Assembly (NCBI GenBank): GCA_947460275.1
Contig: CANHHZ010000038.1
Span: 1-12,836, forward strand
Reading direction: 5' to 3'
Origin: Sphingobacteriaceae bacterium
GTDB lineage: Bacteria > Bacteroidota > Bacteroidia > Sphingobacteriales > Sphingobacteriaceae
DNA: 12,836 bases
Numbering within the stretch: the first letter of the stretch is position 1; every line of letters starts with the position of its first letter. Under the pieces are notes generated by a model. It ran no database searches. It had not been told where the DNA came from and saw only the letters and a program-made list of their open reading frames with translations. The position numbers and the translations under genes were made by a program. This document shows positions 1-7,100 of this stretch, piece after piece.

Positions 1-1
1 C

Positions 2-133
2 GCTCATTTTTCGAGATATATTCAAGAAAAATTTGCCTTAAGCAGTCATCTCATCAACCGTTCTATTGCACTATTTTTATTTGCCTTGGCTGCTTATTTA
101 ATCATTAAGCAAACAGTTATTTATTTTGGTTAA
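2..133 (+). CDS. C-terminal fragment of a membrane protein, possibly LysE-type exporter
   Basis: An open frame enters from the left edge and stops with TAA at 131-133, giving 43 residues (AHFSRYIQEK... to ...TVIYFG). The last 25 residues form one hydrophobic helix (RSIALFLFALAAYLIIK) after a basic/polar stretch with 'LINR'. This arrangement resembles the final transmembrane helix of LysE/RhtB-family amino-acid exporters, where an 'I/L-N-R-x-x-G' turn precedes the last helix. The fragment is too short to be sure, and other small multi-pass membrane proteins would look alike. It points toward the ribF operon, so the two units converge. The start and most of the gene lie outside the window. Confidence 0.5.
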   Translation, partial: AHFSRYIQEKFALSSHLINRSIALFLFALAAYLIIKQTVIYFG

Positions 134-155
134 ACCTTCGGTATTTATTCGATTT

Positions 156-239
156 CTATTTTTTTAACAATAAGGTGGTTAACGCTGCTGCGCCAAGAAT
201 TAAACCTAAGTCGGTAATTTGAACGGGCAATTGAATCAT
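156..239 (-). CDS. Possible 27-residue hydrophobic microprotein downstream of ribF
   Basis: A short frame runs from ATG (239-237) to TAG (158-156). It encodes 27 residues, beginning MIQLPVQITDLG, continuing with a hydrophobic alanine/leucine stretch (LILGAAALTTLLL) and ending KK. It looks like a single-pass membrane peptide with a positive C-terminus. It lies 57 bases past the ribF stop on the same strand. An imperfect -7-like sequence (TATAATTCG on the minus strand, about 250-258) sits just upstream, so it could have its own promoter or read through from ribF. No family is recognised. The length is close to what chance allows, so this is a candidate only; conservation in relatives would decide. 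Confidence 0.3.
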   Translation of the reverse strand: MIQLPVQITDLGLILGAAALTTLLLKK

Positions 240-266
240 AAGCAAAACGAATTATACTTTAAATAG

Positions 267-285
267 AGTAAAAAACGTTTTTACT
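267..285 (-). terminator. AT-rich hairpin after ribF, weak terminator candidate
   Basis: AGTAAAAA (267-274) and TTTTTACT (278-285) are perfect complements separated by three bases. Read on the minus strand, this gives a short hairpin whose second arm carries a run of six T, 12 bases beyond the ribF stop codon. The stem has little GC, so it would be a weak intrinsic terminator at best and could let transcripts continue into the small downstream frame. Confidence 0.35.
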
Positions 286-296
286 GCGGAATTGGT

Positions 297-1274
297 TTAT
301 AAATTGGAAGCAAAAAAAGCCAAAGTATCTTTTTTGTCTTGATGTAGTTGATTGGTCAATGCTTCTAATCCTGTAAATTTTACGTCGTTACGCAGAAATT
401 TCATGAAATTCATTTTAATGGTTTGGCCATAAATTTCACGGTCGAAATCGAAAATATTCACTTCAATATTCCGTGTCATGCCGTTTATGGTTGGGCGCTG
501 CCCAATGTAGGCCATGCCTTTGTATGTTTTGAGATTTGAGATTTGAGATTTGAGATTTGAGGTTGCGGGTTCCGACTCCATTTCTACGGTTACGGCGTAA
601 ATCCCATCACCTGGAATAAGCTTATAGGTTTCTTCTACAAAAATATTTGCAGTTGGAAAACCAATGGTGCGGCCAATTTTATCGCCTTTAATTACTGGTC
701 CGTAAATTGAAAAATAGTAGCCTAAATATTCGGCGGCCAAGGCTACATCACCCTCTAGCAAAGCTTTGCGTATTTTGGTGGAGCTTACCGCTACATCGTT
801 AATGTCTTGTTCTGGAATTTCTTCTACGGTATAATCAAAAATATTTGCGGAGGCTTCCAATTCTTTCATTCCGCCTTTGCGGTCTTTGCCAAAACGATGG
901 TCGTAGCCGATGATGATTTTTTTGGTGCCGAGGGTATGTACCAAAATTTCTTCGATGTACTCTTGTGCGTTTAAGTTGGAAAAATCTCGTGTAAATGGCG
1001 TAATGATTAAATGATCAACACCTAAATTAGCTATAATCTCTGCTTTTTCTTTAATGGTATTGATGAGTTTTAGGTTTTGATTTTCGGGATCAATAATCAT
1101 CCGCGGGTGCGGAAAAAAAGTTAAAATTACACTTTCACCACCCGATAATTTAGCCAATTCGCAAAGCCTTTTGATAATTTTCTGATGGCCATAATGAACC
1201 CCGTCAAAAGTGCCAATGGTAACCACGGCGTTGTTTAGTTTTTTAAAATCAGAAAGTTGATGATATATTTTCAA
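297..1274 (-). CDS. ribF: Bifunctional riboflavin kinase / FAD synthetase
   Basis: Converts riboflavin to FMN (kinase) and FMN to FAD (adenylyltransferase) in the cytoplasm. The N-terminal nucleotidyltransferase domain shows GTFDGVHYGH at residues 21-30, the HxGH-like signature, and VSSTKIR at 163-169, the ISSTxIR-like motif. The C-terminal kinase domain from about residue 185 shows GDKIGRTIGFPTAN (197-210) and the catalytic glutamate in NIEVNIFDFD (E271). At 325 residues it is slightly longer than usual. The excess is a loop at about 234-249 (SEPATSNLKSQISNLK), between GIYAVTVE and YKGMAYIGQRPT, encoded partly by a tandem heptamer repeat. It is the last recognised gene of the ftsX-DUF3098-uppP-truB-ribF operon, 17 bases after truB. 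ATG start at 1274. The truB-ribF pairing is common across bacteria. Confidence 0.96.
   Translation of the reverse strand: MKIYHQLSDFKKLNNAVVTIGTFDGVHYGHQKIIKRLCELAKLSGGESVILTFFPHPRMIIDPENQNLKLINTIKEKAEIIANLGVDHLIITPFTRDFSNLNAQEYIEEILVHTLGTKKIIIGYDHRFGKDRKGGMKELEASANIFDYTVEEIPEQDINDVAVSSTKIRKALLEGDVALAAEYLGYYFSIYGPVIKGDKIGRTIGFPTANIFVEETYKLIPGDGIYAVTVEMESEPATSNLKSQISNLKTYKGMAYIGQRPTINGMTRNIEVNIFDFDREIYGQTIKMNFMKFLRNDVKFTGLEALTNQLHQDKKDTLAFFASNL
531..561. repeat. Tandem heptamer (GAGATTT)x4 inside ribF
   Basis: Four exact head-to-tail copies of GAGATTT occupy 531-558, followed by a partial copy (GAG). On the coding (minus) strand this is CAAATCT-type repeat DNA encoding the N-L-K-S-Q-I-S-N-L-K stretch of RibF (about residues 239-249). 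A 7-base unit shifts frame with each copy, so only changes of three copies keep ribF open. None of the three frames of the repeat contains a stop on the coding strand, so the repeat itself is never truncating, but a change of one or two copies would shift the downstream frame. Confidence 0.9.
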
Positions 1275-1291
1275 AACGTATAAGTTAATAA

Positions 1292-2014
1292 TTAACCTGC
1301 TTGGCTTGCTTCTCTTTTTTCACGAAGGTACTGAACCAAATCGGCTACTTCATAGGCATTAGCCAATAAAAAATTTCCACTGCGTGTACGGGTAAGTTTA
1401 GCTAAATAAGCGCCATTGTTTAGCTGCTTTCCAAAATCGGAAACCAAAGAACGGATATAAGTTCCTTTGCTGCATACAATTCTAAAGTCTATTTCGGGCA
1501 AAGCAATTCGGGTAATTTCAAACTGACTTACCGTTACAAAACGTTTTCTTAGCTCTACTTCTTCGCCCAAACGAGCTTTTACATACAAGCGTTCTCCGTT
1601 TACTTTTACTGCCGAATGTGCAGGAGGATATTGTTCAATATCACCTTTAAAAGGCATAGTTGCATTATAAATAGCGTCTTCGGTAATATCAGCAATAGAA
1701 AATTGATGATCTATTTCGGTCTCCATATCAAAAGAAGGTGTGGTGGCGCCCAAAATCATGGTGCCGGTATATTCTTTTTCTTCTGCCTGAAAACTATCGA
1801 TTTGCTTGGTAAGCTTTCCTGTACAAACTATTAAAAGTCCGGTGGCTAAAGGATCCAAAGTTCCAGCATGCCCAACCTTTAATTTTAAAGGTTTTAACGA
1901 ATTTCTAATCTTGCCAACCACATCAAACGAGGTCCATTTAAAGGGTTTGTTGATGAGTAAAAGTTCTCCTGCCGCAAAATCAAATTCACGAAATTGTTGA
2001 GTTTTGTTATCCAA
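1292..2014 (-). CDS. truB: tRNA pseudouridine(55) synthase
   Basis: Isomerises U55 to pseudouridine in the T-loop of tRNAs. The family core is clear: GELLLINKPFKWTSFDVV near the N-terminus (16-33) and VGHAGTLDPLATGLL (47-61) carrying the catalytic aspartate D54. Later come the Y-x-G-T-M-I-L-G-A-T-T (82-92) and S-K-G-T-Y-I-R-S-L (182-190) motifs. The 240-residue length fits the short bacterial form with little or no PUA extension. The only usable in-frame start before the conserved core is TTG at 2014-2012; upstream the frame reaches a TAG within about 25 bases with no ATG. It follows uppP by 28 bases and precedes ribF by 17, in one operon. Confidence 0.96.
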   Translation of the reverse strand: MDNKTQQFREFDFAAGELLLINKPFKWTSFDVVGKIRNSLKPLKLKVGHAGTLDPLATGLLIVCTGKLTKQIDSFQAEEKEYTGTMILGATTPSFDMETEIDHQFSIADITEDAIYNATMPFKGDIEQYPPAHSAVKVNGERLYVKARLGEEVELRKRFVTVSQFEITRIALPEIDFRIVCSKGTYIRSLVSDFGKQLNNGAYLAKLTRTRSGNFLLANAYEVADLVQYLREKREASQAG

Positions 2015-2042
2015 AAGTTTAAATTTTTTACAAAGCTACACT

Positions 2043-2837
2043 TTATATGATAGACAATTGATGTCCTGATAAAATCAATACGATAATGGCCAGGCCAACA
2101 ATAATTCTGTACCACCCAAACACCTTAAATCCATTTTGATTTAAATAACCAATAAAGCTTTTAATGGCTAATAATGCAATAACGAAGGCTACCACATTGC
2201 CAAAAGCTAAAATTTGTATTTGTTGGGTAGTGATTGTGTGACCTTCTTGATAAAAATCTAATAATTTTTTAGCCGTAGCAGCAAACATGGTGGGTACTGC
2301 TAAAAAGAACGAAAATTCGGCGGCTACTTTTCTACTTAATTTCTGACTCATACCTCCAACAATGGTTGCGCCCGAACGCGAAACGCCAGGAATCATTGCT
2401 AAACATTGCATTAGACCAATTTTAAATGCCGTTAAATAATTGATTTCTGTTTCTTCATGGATTGTAGGTTGGTTAAACCATTTGTCTACAAACAATAAAA
2501 TAACGCCACCAACAACCAAAGATATGGCCACTGTAAGTGGACTTTCGAGCATTTGGTCTATTTTATTGCTCAATAAAATGCCAAAAATTGCTGCCGGAAT
2601 AAAAGCTACAATAAGTTTAAGGTAAAAGTTGATGCTTTTGAAAAAACGTTTAAAGTAAAGTACAACCACCGATAAGATGGCGCCCAATTGGATACAGATG
2701 GTAAAAAGTTTTACAAAAGGGTCGTTTTGTATGCCCATTACTGATGAGCCTATAATCATATGGCCTGTAGATGAAACAGGCAAAAATTCAGTAATCCCTT
2801 CAATAATTGCAAGGATTAAGGCTTGTAAAAAACTCAT
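2043..2837 (-). CDS. uppP: Undecaprenyl-diphosphatase (BacA/UppP)
   Basis: Integral membrane phosphatase that converts undecaprenyl diphosphate to the monophosphate, recycling the lipid carrier for peptidoglycan and other surface glycans; overproduction gives bacitracin resistance in other bacteria. Both signature regions are intact: EGITEFLPVSSTGH (13-26) and PGVSRSGATIVGG (150-162), with the acidic residues, histidine and arginine that form the active site in this family. The 264-residue, multi-helix hydrophobic profile matches the family. ATG at 2837 lies 6 bases past the stop of the DUF3098 gene. Placement behind ftsX is a known Bacteroidota gene order and links lipid-carrier recycling with division. 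Confidence 0.97.
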   Translation of the reverse strand: MSFLQALILAIIEGITEFLPVSSTGHMIIGSSVMGIQNDPFVKLFTICIQLGAILSVVVLYFKRFFKSINFYLKLIVAFIPAAIFGILLSNKIDQMLESPLTVAISLVVGGVILLFVDKWFNQPTIHEETEINYLTAFKIGLMQCLAMIPGVSRSGATIVGGMSQKLSRKVAAEFSFFLAVPTMFAATAKKLLDFYQEGHTITTQQIQILAFGNVVAFVIALLAIKSFIGYLNQNGFKVFGWYRIIVGLAIIVLILSGHQLSII

Positions 2838-2843
2838 TAAGGC

Positions 2844-3071
2844 TTATTTCTTTAAAATGGCGTAAACACCAAAAGCAAAACCAAACAATACCACCATTGG
2901 GGCTATTAATGTTCTTCTGGTATCGTAAATATCGCCTGTGGTGCCCATCATTAAAATAAAGCCAAGTGCAACGATAGCTATGCTAATTAACAATAGCTGA
3001 TAGTTTTTTTTGTTAAAAACCATTTCATTTTTTTGTTCCTGTTTTTCAGGAGAAGATTGTTTTTCTACCAT
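2844..3071 (-). CDS. DUF3098 small membrane protein
   Basis: A 75-residue protein: a charged N-terminal tail (VEKQSSPEKQEQKNE), then 'F-N-K-K-N-Y' and a first transmembrane helix (about 25-42, ending LGFILMMG). A polar turn with DIYDTRRTLIAP (47-58) and a second helix (about 57-72) ending in YAILKK follow. The NY...GFILM...RR...AP...YAI pattern is that of DUF3098, a family I know only from Bacteroidota, where it sits between ftsX and uppP. Its ATG (3071-3069) overlaps the ftsX TAA by one base (TAATG), so translational coupling is likely. Its function is unknown; the location suggests a helper in division or envelope synthesis (inference). Confidence 0.88.
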   Translation of the reverse strand: MVEKQSSPEKQEQKNEMVFNKKNYQLLLISIAIVALGFILMMGTTGDIYDTRRTLIAPMVVLFGFAFGVYAILKK

Positions 3072-3949
3072 TATCTGTAAAGATCGTAAGTTTTTAAACG
3101 TAAATATCTGCTAACTGCAAATAAAGTGCTCATTGCGGCAATAAAAATGCCAAGGGTAACCATGCCAATGAGTACAAAACCAAATTCGGTGTAGTTTCTC
3201 AAAATCAAAATTTCGGGAATTTCTTTTTGTGCGTAATATAAAATTCCTAATAAAATGATGATGGCAATTAAAGAAGCAATTAATCCGTGTAAGGCCGCAA
3301 TAAGTATAAATGGTTTTCTAATAAAGTTTTTAGTAGCGCCTACCAGTTGCATGCTTTTAATTAAAAAACGTTGAGAAAATATAGCCAAACGTATGGTGTT
3401 GTTAATTAGAGCCACAGCAATAATTAGCAATACGATGGCAAAACTCAATACTATTAAACCAATGGTATTGATGTTTTTATTTACCATGTCTATTAATGAG
3501 CTTTGGTAAATAACTTCTTTTACTATTGGATTTTTCTCTATCTTCTTTTTAAGCGCATCAATACTTTGGTTATTGGCATAATCGGCCTTTAGATATACAT
3601 CAACAGTCGAAAGCAACGGATTATAACCTAAAAAGTTTACAAAGTCTTCGCCCAAATCCTTGGTAAGGTTGTGTTGCGCTATTTCTTTATTTACATATTG
3701 CGTTTGTTTAACCTCGATAGCACTGTTTAGCTCTTTTTGAAAAGCTAAAACTTCCGTTTCTTTGGCGCCTTCGTCAACAATAATGTTTAAAACAATGTTT
3801 TCTTTTACGTAGTTGGATAGGTTTTTGGCGTGTACCAAAATTAAGCCTAGCATCCCTAGCATTAATAAAACCAATGCAATACTAAAAATGGTTGATATGT
3901 ATATTGTTTTCGTCTTCTTAGCAGCCTCACTTACCTCAAATTCTTCCAT
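3071..3949 (-). CDS. ftsX: Cell-division ABC transporter permease-like protein FtsX
   Basis: FtsX partners the ATPase FtsE at the division ring and transmits ATP-driven shape changes across the membrane to activate peptidoglycan hydrolases. The 292-residue protein has the family layout: a short cytoplasmic N-terminus, helix 1 (about 17-40) and an extracytoplasmic domain (about 41-160). Three C-terminal helices follow (about 162-183, 216-239, 256-280), with the cytoplasmic segment NTIRLAIFSQR...LVGATKNFIRKPF (184-214) between helices 2 and 3. That segment is the FtsX hallmark. ATG at 3949. No ftsE is present in the window, as is common where ftsE is encoded elsewhere. It is first in the operon with DUF3098, uppP, truB and ribF. 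Confidence 0.93.
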   Translation of the reverse strand: MEEFEVSEAAKKTKTIYISTIFSIALVLLMLGMLGLILVHAKNLSNYVKENIVLNIIVDEGAKETEVLAFQKELNSAIEVKQTQYVNKEIAQHNLTKDLGEDFVNFLGYNPLLSTVDVYLKADYANNQSIDALKKKIEKNPIVKEVIYQSSLIDMVNKNINTIGLIVLSFAIVLLIIAVALINNTIRLAIFSQRFLIKSMQLVGATKNFIRKPFILIAALHGLIASLIAIIILLGILYYAQKEIPEILILRNYTEFGFVLIGMVTLGIFIAAMSTLFAVSRYLRLKTYDLYR

Positions 3950-3969
3950 ATATTTGTATTTTGTTTCTG

Positions 3970-3977
3970 CGAAAATA
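3970..3977 (-). promoter_or_regulatory. Candidate -7 box for the ftsX operon
   Basis: On the minus strand this reads TATTTTCG, seven of eight matches to the Bacteroidota -7 consensus TAnnTTTG, about 20 bases before the ftsX ATG. A TTG for the -33 box at the usual distance is not obvious, so the call rests on the -7 box and its position. The same octamer occurs before leuS on the other strand. Confidence 0.3.
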
Positions 3978-4084
3978 AAGAAAGATAAGCAAAAACATAA
4001 ATATTATAACTTTTGTTTTTGTAAAAATAACGTACAATGCAGCAATTAAATTGTTTTTTGCTAGGTTAAATCTGCAATTTCTTT

Positions 4085-4125
4085 TTGTTATCGTTTAAAA
4101 AGCAGGCTTAATTTGCTTATTTTCG
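4085..4125 (+). promoter_or_regulatory. Candidate promoter for leuS
   Basis: TTG (4085-4087) is followed after 20 bases by TTAATTTG (4108-4115), a 7/8 match to TAnnTTTG, about the expected -33/-7 spacing for Bacteroidota. A second 7/8 match, TATTTTCG, lies at 4118-4125 without a -33 partner. Either would start transcription shortly before the leuS ATG at 4152. The rest of the 202-base divergent gap (3950-4151) shows no other structure I can support. Confidence 0.35.
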
Positions 4126-4151
4126 CCCATTGTTACAAAGCGTAAATCAAA

Positions 4152-7100
4152 ATGGATTATCAATTTAGAGAAATAGAGGCAAAATGGCAAAAATATTGGG
4201 CCGAAAACCAAACTTTTAAAGCCGAATTAAATACCGAAAAACCAAAATATTATGTTTTAGATATGTTTCCTTATCCTTCGGGAGCAGGTTTACATGTTGG
4301 GCATCCGCTTGGTTACATTGCTTCAGATATTTTTTCGAGATACAAAAGGCTAAAAGGATTTAATGTTTTGCATCCTATGGGCTATGATTCATTTGGTTTA
4401 CCAGCCGAGCAATACGCCATCCAAACTGGCCAACACCCTGCAATTACTACCGAGGCCAACATTGCTACCTACCGTAGGCAGTTAGATCAAATTGGTTTTT
4501 CTTTCGACTGGAGTAGGGAAGTACGCACCAGTGAGCCAGGTTACTACAAATGGACGCAATGGATTTTCATGCAGCTATTTAATTCGTGGTATAATTTAGC
4601 AACAGACAAAGCCGAAGATATTTCTACGCTGATAGAAAAATTTAATACCTCTGGCACAGCCGATGTAAAAGCGGTATGTGATGAAGATGTAGCTACCTTT
4701 TTGCCTAGCGATTGGGCTAATTTCACCGAGGAAGAAAAGCAAAAAGAACTCTTAAAATATCGATTAACTTACCTTAAAGAAAGTACGGTAAACTGGTGCC
4801 CAGCTTTGGGGACTGTTTTAGCTAATGATGAAGTAAAGGAAGGATTTTCTGAGCGTGGCGGCCATCCCGTAGAACAAAAGAAAATGATGCAGTGGAGCAT
4901 GCGTATTTCGGCCTATGCCGAACGCTTATTGCAAGGCTTAAACACCATAGATTGGCCAGAGCCGGTAAAAGAAATGCAGCGCAACTGGATTGGTAAAAGC
5001 GTGGGGGCGAGCGTAAGGTTTAGCCTCTCCCCAACCCTCTCCAAAGGAGAGGGAGCTAATTATGCTTACCAAACTGCCGACCCATTGATTTGGGAAGTGT
5101 TGAAAACCAACGCAAGAGCAAATAGAAGTGACCAAACGCCTGCAGAGACGGAATTGTGGCAAAGTTTAAGGGCTAGCAAAACAGGTCACAAAATTCGTAG
5201 GCAACACCCAATTGGTTCGTATATAGCCGACTTTATATGCATAAATAAAGGTTTAATTATTGAAGTTGATGGTGGATACCATAACGAAAACCAACAAAAT
5301 GACTCTCTTAGAACTGAAGCGCTTAATAAACTTGGTTTTGAGGTTATTAGATTTACAAACGAAGAAGTTTTAGCAGACGTGACCAGTGTTGCCCAAAAAA
5401 TAAAACACACTTTAGACCAGAGGTCAGATAAGTTGCCTGCAAACTCCCTCTCCCTTGGAGAGGGCGGGGGTGAGGCTTTTATTGAGGTTTTTACCACACG
5501 TGTTGATACTATTTTTGGCGTTTCGTTTATTGTATTGGCACCAGAACATGATTTGGTTGCGCAGTTAACCACCGCTGCACAGCAACAAGAAGTGGCTGAT
5601 TATATTGCCAAAACCAAAAAGAAATCGGAACTGGATCGCATGGCCGATACCAAAACTGTTTCGGGAGCTTTTACAGGTAGTTTTGTAATTAACCCTGTAA
5701 ATGGCGAAAAAATGCCTATTTGGATTGCCGATTATGTGTTGGCAGGTTACGGAACCGGAGCGGTCATGGGCGTGCCAAGTGGCGATCAACGCGATTGGCT
5801 TTTTGCAACTCATTTTAACTTGCCAATTGTTCAAATTTCAGATGCGCAACAAAATATTGATGTGGAGGCAGATTCAACTAAAGAAGGAAAATATATCAAC
5901 TCTGGCTTTATCAATGGCTCAACATATAAAGAAGCGACAACTATACTTCACCAATGGTTAGAAGATAACGGAGTTGGCAAAGCAAAGATAAATTACCGCA
6001 TGCGTGATGCCATTTTTGGTCGTCAGCGTTATTGGGGCGAACCTATTCCTGTTTATTTTAAAGATAGCTTACCTTATTTAATTAAGGAAGAAGAATTGCC
6101 ACTTATGTTGCCCGAAATTGATAAATATTTACCCACCGAAAGTGGCGAACCTCCTTTAGGAAGAGCAACAGATTGGACTTATGAAAACGAGTATGAATAT
6201 GAATTGAGTACCATGCCGGGTTGGGCAGGTAGCAGCTGGTATTGGTACCGCTACATGGACGCACAAAACAGCAGCGACTTTGCTTCAAAAGAGGCTATTG
6301 CCTACTGGAAAGATGTTGATTTGTACATAGGTGGATCTGAACATGCCACAGGGCATTTGTTGTACAGCCGTTTTTGGAACAAGTTTTTAAAAGATTTAGG
6401 TTACGTAAACGAAGAGGAACCATTCAAAAAATTAATTAACCAAGGGATGATTCAGGGTAGAAGTAACTTTGTGTATAGGTTAATTGATGAAGAAGGAAGA
6501 GGAACAAATACTTTTGTTTCTTACGGATTAAGAAAAGATTATAAAACTTCGGCTCTGCATGTTGACGTAAATATTGTAGAAAATGAAGTGCTAAATCTCG
6601 CAAAATTTAAAACCTTTAGACCTGAATTTGCCAATGCCGAATTTATTTTAGAAAACGGCAAATACATTTGTGGCGTTGAAGTCGAAAAAATGTCTAAATC
6701 AAAGTTCAACGTGGTTAATCCCGATGTGTTGATTGAAAACTACGGTGCCGATACTTTGCGTATGTATGAGATGTTTTTAGGTCCATTAGAACAGAGTAAA
6801 CCTTGGAACACTAACGGAATTGAAGGTGTATTTAAATTTTTACGTAAATTTTGGCGCTTGTTTCATAACGAAAATTGGGCTTTTCATGTAGAAGATAACA
6901 TACCAACAAAAGCCGAGTTTAAAGCACTTCATAAAATCATTAAAAAAGTGCAAGACGATATCGAGCGTTTTTCTTTCAATACTTCTGTTTCTAGTTTTAT
7001 GATTGCCGTAAACGAGCTTACCGATTTGAAATGTAAAAACCGTCAGGTATTAGAAGATTTGGTAATTGTGCTTTCTCCATATGCACCCCACATTTGCGAA

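Larger units (their letters stand above)
5022..5477 (+). mobile_element. Palindrome-bounded DUF559 element inserted in frame in leuS
   Basis: The segment is 456 bases, exactly 152 codons, bounded by 34-base inverted repeats (5022-5055 and 5444-5477; 30 of 34 positions pair) and flanked directly by TTT on both sides (5019-5021, 5478-5480), a possible 3-base target duplication. It encodes LeuRS residues 291-442. The core is a complete DUF559 domain (about 317-420): TPAETELWQSLR, then KIRRQHPIGSYIADF and LIIEVDGGYH, ending in F-E-V-I-R-F-T-N-E-E-V-L. The nuclease residues of the Vsr-like PD-(D/E)XK fold look intact: D360, E371, D373. The element contains no Met codon; GTG (5097) and TTG (5100) are the only plausible internal starts before the domain. 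There are no intein splice motifs. That it is mobile is inference from the repeats and the clean in-frame boundary; no transposase is present. Confidence 0.8.

Noticed and set aside
531..561. CRISPR-like array
   Set aside because: The repeat unit is only 7 bases with no spacers and lies within ribF.
3813..4049. 78-residue + strand frame over the start of ftsX
   Set aside because: It overlaps the conserved first helix of FtsX on the other strand and has no recognisable features.
5022..5477. Intein or intron in leuS
   Set aside because: No Cys/Ser-started splice block with a terminal His-Asn followed by Cys/Ser/Thr is present. No group I/II intron features are apparent, and the segment is fully open in frame. 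A translated domain insertion fits better.
5186..5572. Minus-strand open frames across the leuS insertion (5186-5572 and 4938-5162)
   Set aside because: They contain SPPPSPRERE- and SLSFGEGWGE-like peptides that are just antisense reads of the palindromic ends. The DUF559 domain is on the + strand in the leuS frame, with proper family motifs.
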